Shown piece after piece: positions 5,515-9,063 of a stretch of 9,063 nt of DNA. This stretch comes from Alphaproteobacteria bacterium. GTDB taxonomy: Bacteria > Pseudomonadota > Alphaproteobacteria > JABAAW01. Made by a program: the position numbers and the translations under genes. The notes under the pieces were generated by a model. It did not search any database and had not been told where the DNA came from. It worked only from the letters and a program-made list of their open reading frames with translations. Numbering within the stretch: position 1 is the first letter of the stretch; each line of letters starts with the position of its first letter. The stretch lies in the NCBI GenBank assembly GCA_014238625.1, contig JABAAS010000045.1, forward strand, positions 1 to 9,063, in the 5' to 3' direction.

Positions 5515-6225
5515 TTTTGCGCTCATACTACCTTTAATAAAAGTTGCTTTTAGCAGGTTAGCCATCATACGACAACTCGCGAGGGGGGACTTTACGCCAC
5601 TGAGTGGCTTGTTCAGTTTTCGTCCAAGTTTCAACGCCTTCTCGATTCTTTTCTCAAGAAAAATCCAAGTGTTCTCGCAATCCTTCGAGTTATCGTTTAA
5701 CCAAAAGAAGATGGTCGGTATGTAGACGCTCGCTAAAATTACACGCTTAGTATAAAAGTTGTGGTCGACCGATAAATCGCCCGCAGCGCGCCAAATCTTA
5801 TCTAAGGTCTCATACAGGCAACGCGCGTTGTGGAAAAAATGCTGCGGTTGCACGATAATAGGTATCGCGCGACGTAAAGAGCTGCGCTCGTTATTCCAAG
5901 GCTCTAGCCGTTGACGAACGCCTAGAGCGATTTTTTGTCTGACGGGCAACTCTGCCCAACCGTCTTGCTGTTGTAGTCTCTGCAGGTCTTGTCTTAATTG
6001 ATGCTCCGCTAGGTCGTGCGCAGCACAGACGAAGTCGTAGGGGCGAGACGACGGGAATATAAGTTCGGCGTCCGATATCGAACAATCCAGAGCAGCCGAT
6101 TGCAATGCCTTAAGACTCCAGCCCTGCTTAGGGACATAAGCTAGCATTGCGCGTATCAGCTGTTCCTTCTCACTAAAGAAAGGTTTGTCGTTATCGTCTC
6201 GAATGTAGCCCATTATGCTATTCAA
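5509..6225 (-). CDS. coq9: COQ9 family ubiquinone biosynthesis protein (TTG or internal ATG start)
   Basis: COQ9 proteins bind lipid and, as shown for the eukaryotic members, present quinone intermediates to the hydroxylase COQ7. The 238-residue protein starts with a TetR-like helical part (AMLAYVPKQGWSLKALQSAALD, 26-47), followed by VRQKIALGVRQRLEPW (95-110). The hallmark segment LDKIWRAAGDLSVDHNFYTKR (141-161) leads to LASVYIPTIFFWLNDNS. Bacterial members include the family once annotated as rpsU-divergently transcribed protein. Here the gene is near rpsU but not divergent: nth lies between and both point toward rpsU. The start is TTG at 6225, supported by AAGG six bases upstream; ATG at 6213 (residue 5) is the alternative but lacks a ribosome binding site at proper distance. 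Role in ubiquinone synthesis is inferred from family. Confidence 0.92.
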   Translation of the reverse strand: MNSIMGYIRDDNDKPFFSEKEQLIRAMLAYVPKQGWSLKALQSAALDCSISDAELIFPSSRPYDFVCAAHDLAEHQLRQDLQRLQQQDGWAELPVRQKIALGVRQRLEPWNNERSSLRRAIPIIVQPQHFFHNARCLYETLDKIWRAAGDLSVDHNFYTKRVILASVYIPTIFFWLNDNSKDCENTWIFLEKRIEKALKLGRKLNKPLSGVKSPLASCRMMANLLKATFIKGSMSAKP

Positions 6226-6228
6226 TAT

Positions 6229-6235
6229 CCGCCTT
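6229..6235 (-). promoter_or_regulatory. Ribosome binding site deciding the coq9 start
   Basis: AAGGCGG on the minus strand (6235 to 6229) puts AAGG six bases before TTG at 6225 but about 18 bases before ATG at 6213. It therefore favours the TTG start. Confidence 0.5.
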
Positions 6236-6274
6236 ATGAGGCTTTTGTCAATTTGCTTGTAGCTCTGATGGCGG

Positions 6275-6294
6275 TGTTAGCTTTAATGCTAACA
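6275..6294. repeat. Perfect 7-bp dyad in the coq9/FemAB-like divergent gap
   Basis: TGTTAGC (6275-6281) and GCTAACA (6288-6294) are perfect inverted copies around TTTAAT. Lying between two divergent genes, 50 bases from the coq9 start and about 90 from the other, it has the size and symmetry of a dimeric-repressor operator. A hairpin role is less likely as no T-run follows. The regulator is unknown. Confidence 0.5.
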
Positions 6295-6317
6295 AGTAAT
6301 TCTTGGCAAGCTATAAG

Positions 6318-6343
6318 AAAATACCATAGAAAAAATACCATAG
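6318..6343. repeat. Direct repeat AAAATACCATAG, 14-base period
   Basis: AAAATACCATAG is present at 6318-6329 and again at 6332-6343, both copies exact, upstream of the plus-strand FemAB-like gene. It could be a pair of activator sites or a slippage duplication. The TATTAT at 6361-6366 is the nearest -10-like element, without a good -35. Confidence 0.6.
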
Positions 6344-6380
6344 GCAAAAATCTGTAACGCTATTATCTATAGGTATGTAT

Positions 6381-6385
6381 AGGAG
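6381..6385 (+). promoter_or_regulatory. Ribosome binding site conflicting with the GTG start
   Basis: AGGAG at 6381-6385 shares its last base with the GTG codon at 6385, so it cannot serve that start. It sits 11 bases before an in-frame TTG at 6397, which makes TTG the better ribosome-binding candidate. A six-codon ORF (ATG at 6375, TAA at 6393-6395) ends one base before that TTG. Confidence 0.45.
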
Positions 6386-7650
6386 TGTCAGGTAAGTTGG
6401 TTTCGCAGTACGAAACGCGTGTTTGCCGCTCGATTGCGGAGGTCGGTCGCAGCGCATGGGACAAGTTAGACAAAGGAAATACTCCGTTTTGGCGTTACGA
6501 CTTCCTCGAAGCATTAGAAAAATCTAATTCTGTCGGCATCGAGAGTGGATGGCAAGCTCACTTTCTTATACTGGAAGAAAAAAATGAGCCAGAAAAAAAC
6601 AAGTCGGCGACCTCCATAAAGGCAGTCTTGCCGCTTTGGCAAAAGAGTCACAGCATGGGCGAGTATGTCTTCGATCATATATTCGCTGAAGCATACCAGC
6701 GTAGCCTCGTCTCGCCATACTATCCGAAGTTACTAGCAGCAATTCCTTTCACTCCCGTGCGTGCGTCTAAATTTTTTGTGGAAGCTAGCTCTGCTCAATC
6801 TTTGCAAAACCTTGCTACAAGCACTTCGCTAGATATATCTCGACAACAACAGTTGCAAGGACAATTATTAGAGTCCGCGCGTGAGTTATGCTATGCAGAG
6901 AATTTCTCTTCGCTACATTTGAATTTTTTACCAGAAGCGCAAGCCCTTCTCGCCGAACAGCAAGGTTTCGCTCGTCGCCATAGCTTGCAGTTTCATTGGC
7001 ATAATCGTGGTTGGAATTCCTTCGACGAGTTCCTCGCAAGTTTGTCGCGCTCAAGGCGAAAAATGATTAAAAAAGAACGCGCAATGCTACAAGCTCAAGG
7101 TTTTCGTTTTCGCCGTCTAAGCGGTGCGCAGCTGTTCGAGGAAGGCTTGTGGGATCGTTTTTACCAATTTTATTGCTCAACATACGCGCGCAAGTGGGGA
7201 TATCCTTATCTCACGCGCGAATTCTTCTCAATTATCCAGACGCCCCTAGCAGATAGTATGCTCTTGGTAGTGGGTGAGATGGGTGGCGAGATTTGCTCTG
7301 TTGCATTAAGTTTTTTTGATGATGAAGTATTGTGCGGACGCCATTGGGGAGCATCCGAATATGTGCCATACTTGCATTTTGAAACTTGCTACTACCAGTC
7401 GATCATATTTGCTCTTGAGCGCGGGATTAAACTCATCGAGGCTGGCTCGCAAGGAGCCGAGCATAAGTTGCCACGAGGATTCGAGCCAACGCTCCTGCCC
7501 AGTGTGCATTTCTTTAGTGAACCAAACTTCGCGCGTGCCGCAAGCGAGTGGTGCCTACAAGAACGACGTGCGCTGGAGTCACAGCTTGAGCAATGTGCTC
7601 TATTTGCAAAACCTCCTCGCGCGCCTCGTCTGCCAGTTCGTATGCTATAA
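6385..7650 (+). CDS. FemAB-like (PF04339-type) acyltransferase, GNAT fold, substrate unknown
   Basis: Member of the large family often called peptidoglycan biosynthesis/recognition or DUF482 proteins, related to FemAB-type aminoacyl transferases of the GNAT superfamily; its natural substrate is not established. The 421 residues have no signal peptide. Signature elements: WDKLDKGNTPFWRYDFLEALEKSNSV (25-50), YVFDHIFAEAYQR with a following YYPKLLAAIPFTPV (112-125), QFHWHNRGWNSFDEFLASLSRSRRKMIKKER (202-232), FYCSTYARKWGYPYLT (262-277) and the strongest block HFETCYYQSIIFALERGIKLIEAGSQGAEHKLPRGFEPT (331-369). Near 65-78 a charged, Lys/Glu-rich stretch looks like a loop insertion. The start is uncertain: GTG at 6385 is the longest option, but TTG at 6397 (residue 5) fits the AGGAG better. 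It is divergent from coq9 and convergent with rnj, and looks monocistronic. Confidence 0.9.
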   Translation: MSGKLVSQYETRVCRSIAEVGRSAWDKLDKGNTPFWRYDFLEALEKSNSVGIESGWQAHFLILEEKNEPEKNKSATSIKAVLPLWQKSHSMGEYVFDHIFAEAYQRSLVSPYYPKLLAAIPFTPVRASKFFVEASSAQSLQNLATSTSLDISRQQQLQGQLLESARELCYAENFSSLHLNFLPEAQALLAEQQGFARRHSLQFHWHNRGWNSFDEFLASLSRSRRKMIKKERAMLQAQGFRFRRLSGAQLFEEGLWDRFYQFYCSTYARKWGYPYLTREFFSIIQTPLADSMLLVVGEMGGEICSVALSFFDDEVLCGRHWGASEYVPYLHFETCYYQSIIFALERGIKLIEAGSQGAEHKLPRGFEPTLLPSVHFFSEPNFARAASEWCLQERRALESQLEQCALFAKPPRAPRLPVRML

Positions 7651-7687
7651 GTCTAGCTGCCAAGATTAGTCAAGCTGGGCGGGTCTA

Positions 7688-7725
7688 GCCAAATAAATTT
7701 GGCAAAATTTCTAGCAAAATTTTAT
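7688..7725. terminator. Possible bidirectional terminator or AT-rich repeat between convergent genes
   Basis: GCCAAATAAATTTGGC (7688-7703) is a perfect palindrome able to form a 6-bp stem with a four-base loop. It lies in the 60-base gap between the convergent FemAB-like and rnj genes. A 12-base near-tandem repeat, GCAAAATTTCTA then GCAAAATTTTAT (7702-7725), adjoins it and enters the rnj end. Neither strand shows a clean U-run after the stem, so terminator function rests mostly on position. Confidence 0.35.
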
Positions 7726-9063
7726 GAGCATCTTGACGAGTGGGCTACGGCCGCTACTTCTGAAAAGCTCCTTTTTGAACGCTCTCTGCAAAGACTCGAT
7801 TGTTATCGAGGCGGGAGCTGTTTGTTGGGCTAACTCTTGTGATCCCTGTTGCGATTCTTGTTGGTAGTTTTGCCAAACGAGTTCTTTTTTACCGCGTTTT
7901 TCCTCAAGCGCGTTTAGAGCTTCCTGCAATATGGTTTTGCCTCGTTGTGCTAGTAAAAGCTCTAGGTTGCCATCGCCGAACACGATAAAACTAGCATCGA
8001 TGACCTTGGCGTTTCCTCTAACCTTTCCTTTGGCGTTTTTGCAATCGAGCGTTACGAAACAAGAGCAAGCGCCTCCTTGTGCAAGCTTGCTTCGCTCTCG
8101 CAAGCTGGTATCGCTCTGCGCGAGGAAGGCGGTTTTTTCTCTCGAGCGTTCCAGGTATTGCTCCTCGCTGGGTAGCGTTTGAGATAGCGTTTCACAAACT
8201 ACTCCGCTCGCTAAACTCTTCGCCATTTTGCTCGTAAAGCGCAATATATTACCATTGGTGACAATCTTCGTTTTCAAGCCAGCTATTTGCGCAATACGCG
8301 CGTTTTCTTGCAAGTGGCGCGGCTCGCCATGGATAGGAACCAGCCACGCGGGTTGCACGCGCCTATAGACTCGCTCTACCTCATAACCGCTAGCATGACC
8401 AGATACATGCAGCGAAGGCATGCGATTGTGGTCGATGATCTCAACGCCTTTGCGAACCAAAGCGTTTTTTACCTTGCCAACTGGTATCTCGTTGCCAGGA
8501 ATCGTTCGGCTCGAAAATACCGCCACATCGCCATATGTCAATGGACTGTTGGCTTGCGCTAAACGAGACATGAAAGAGCCATCCTCGCCTTGCGAACCGG
8601 TTGCGAGCAATACCAATTTGTCCGCTGCAATGCGCGCACGCGAATCTAAAAAGTTGTCCGTTAAATCTCCCAGATAACCACAAGCCCGTGCAATCTCACT
8701 CATGCGTTGCAAGGCATTGCCTCCGATAACTAGTCTCCGTCCGCAGTTACGCGCAGCGCGCGCAATCGAGACTATGCGCGCAACGTTCGAGGCAAATAGC
8801 GTTACTACTATGCGTTTGTATTCTCTTCTAAATAGCTCTTCGAAAGCTGGTTGCGTCGAGGCTTCATCGCCAGAGGCGGAGTCGCTGAAGACATTCGTAG
8901 AATCGGACATCATAGCAAGCAGAGGCTTACTTTGCTTGCTCGCTATCTTCGAGGCTGCATCGAAAAGTTTCTCCGAAGACGGCTCCCCTATGACAGGGTT
9001 TCCATCAAGCTTCCAATCACCACTGTGCAGCAGAACTCCGCACTGCGTTTCTATGCAAAGGGC
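7711..9063 (-). CDS. rnj: Ribonuclease J, C-terminal 450 residues (cut by the right window edge)
   Basis: Metallo-beta-lactamase/beta-CASP RNase with 5'-3' exo- and endonuclease activity in RNA maturation and decay; alphaproteobacteria commonly have one alongside RNase E. The reading frame is open to the right edge; the MM at 8908-8913 is internal. In visible numbering: HSGDWKLD 13-20 (metal-site Asp), DSTNVF 54-59 (beta-CASP motif A), VVTLFASNVARI about 86-97, LLATGSQGE 152-160, VFSSRTIPGNE 182-192, HVSGHASGYE 219-228 (motif B His) and PIHGEPRHL 243-251 (motif C). By comparison with typical RNase J about 140 N-terminal residues, including the HxHxDH motif, are outside. Oddities: the usual GRSM/GRSL loop reads GGNALQR (114-120), and a Gln-rich linker (about 397-415) precedes the final helical segment. 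Nothing suggests inactivation. Confidence 0.95.
   Translation of the reverse strand, partial: ALCIETQCGVLLHSGDWKLDGNPVIGEPSSEKLFDAASKIASKQSKPLLAMMSDSTNVFSDSASGDEASTQPAFEELFRREYKRIVVTLFASNVARIVSIARAARNCGRRLVIGGNALQRMSEIARACGYLGDLTDNFLDSRARIAADKLVLLATGSQGEDGSFMSRLAQANSPLTYGDVAVFSSRTIPGNEIPVGKVKNALVRKGVEIIDHNRMPSLHVSGHASGYEVERVYRRVQPAWLVPIHGEPRHLQENARIAQIAGLKTKIVTNGNILRFTSKMAKSLASGVVCETLSQTLPSEEQYLERSREKTAFLAQSDTSLRERSKLAQGGACSCFVTLDCKNAKGKVRGNAKVIDASFIVFGDGNLELLLAQRGKTILQEALNALEEKRGKKELVWQNYQQESQQGSQELAQQTAPASITIESLQRAFKKELFRSSGRSPLVKMLIKFC

Noticed and set aside
6246..6251. TTGACA on the minus strand as a coq9 -35 box
   Set aside because: The -10 at 17 bases would be ATATTG overlapping the TTG start; it would need a leaderless ATG at 6213 and the -10 match is poor.
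7931..8677. Plus-strand frames opposite rnj
   Set aside because: Antisense to conserved beta-CASP motifs, no independent support.
8908..8913. Methionine pair as the start of a shorter RNase J
   Set aside because: The same frame continues to the window edge encoding HSGDWKLD and other family residues, so the gene is cut by the window rather than starting here.
1..9063. Search for defence, secretion, mobile, CRISPR or biosynthetic systems
   Set aside because: All sizeable reading frames resolve to housekeeping families; no transposase, integrase, repeat-spacer array, tRNA or attachment site was seen.

Overview
This window is an ordinary chromosomal segment of an alphaproteobacterium, seen through ten protein genes, two of them cut by the window edges. 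The lineage call rests on family content: a COQ9-type ubiquinone protein, a DUF1244 protein, an RNase J, a FemAB-like acyltransferase of the PF04339 type, and dnaK followed directly by dnaJ. WaaA implies a Gram-negative outer membrane with LPS, and COQ9 implies ubiquinone-based respiration. Base composition looks intermediate (GC somewhat below half, by eye). I cannot name the genus. No mobile element, CRISPR array, tRNA or rRNA is visible.

Layout. Positions 1-4418 are all on the minus strand. In the direction of transcription they read infA (IF-1), waaA (Kdo transferase), a DUF1244 gene overlapping waaA by 14 bases, then dnaK and the first 81 codons of dnaJ. A convincing heat-shock sigma factor (RpoH/sigma-32) promoter sits between the DUF1244 gene and dnaK. 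A weaker look-alike with the same spacing lies upstream of infA. A 182-base divergent gap (4419-4600) separates infA from rpsU (plus strand, S21). The 3' end of rpsU overlaps the 3' end of nth (endonuclease III, minus) by 7 bases, and nth lies downstream of coq9 on the same strand. A second divergent gap (6226-6384) holds a 7-bp dyad and a 14-base-period direct repeat. It separates coq9 from a plus-strand FemAB-like acyltransferase gene. That gene converges on a partial RNase J gene that runs off the right edge.

Functionally the window is housekeeping: translation (infA, rpsU), protein folding under stress (dnaK, dnaJ), RNA turnover (rnj), DNA repair (nth), envelope (waaA, perhaps the FemAB-like gene) and respiration (coq9). 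I did not find an undescribed system. What deserves attention is at the regulatory and fine-structure level: the two RpoH-like promoters, a run of non-ATG starts (infA TTG, coq9 TTG, rpsU GTG, FemAB-like GTG or TTG), a repeat-bearing extended DnaK tail, a divergent WaaA with an insertion, and an rpsU/coq9 arrangement unlike the divergent one for which the family is named.
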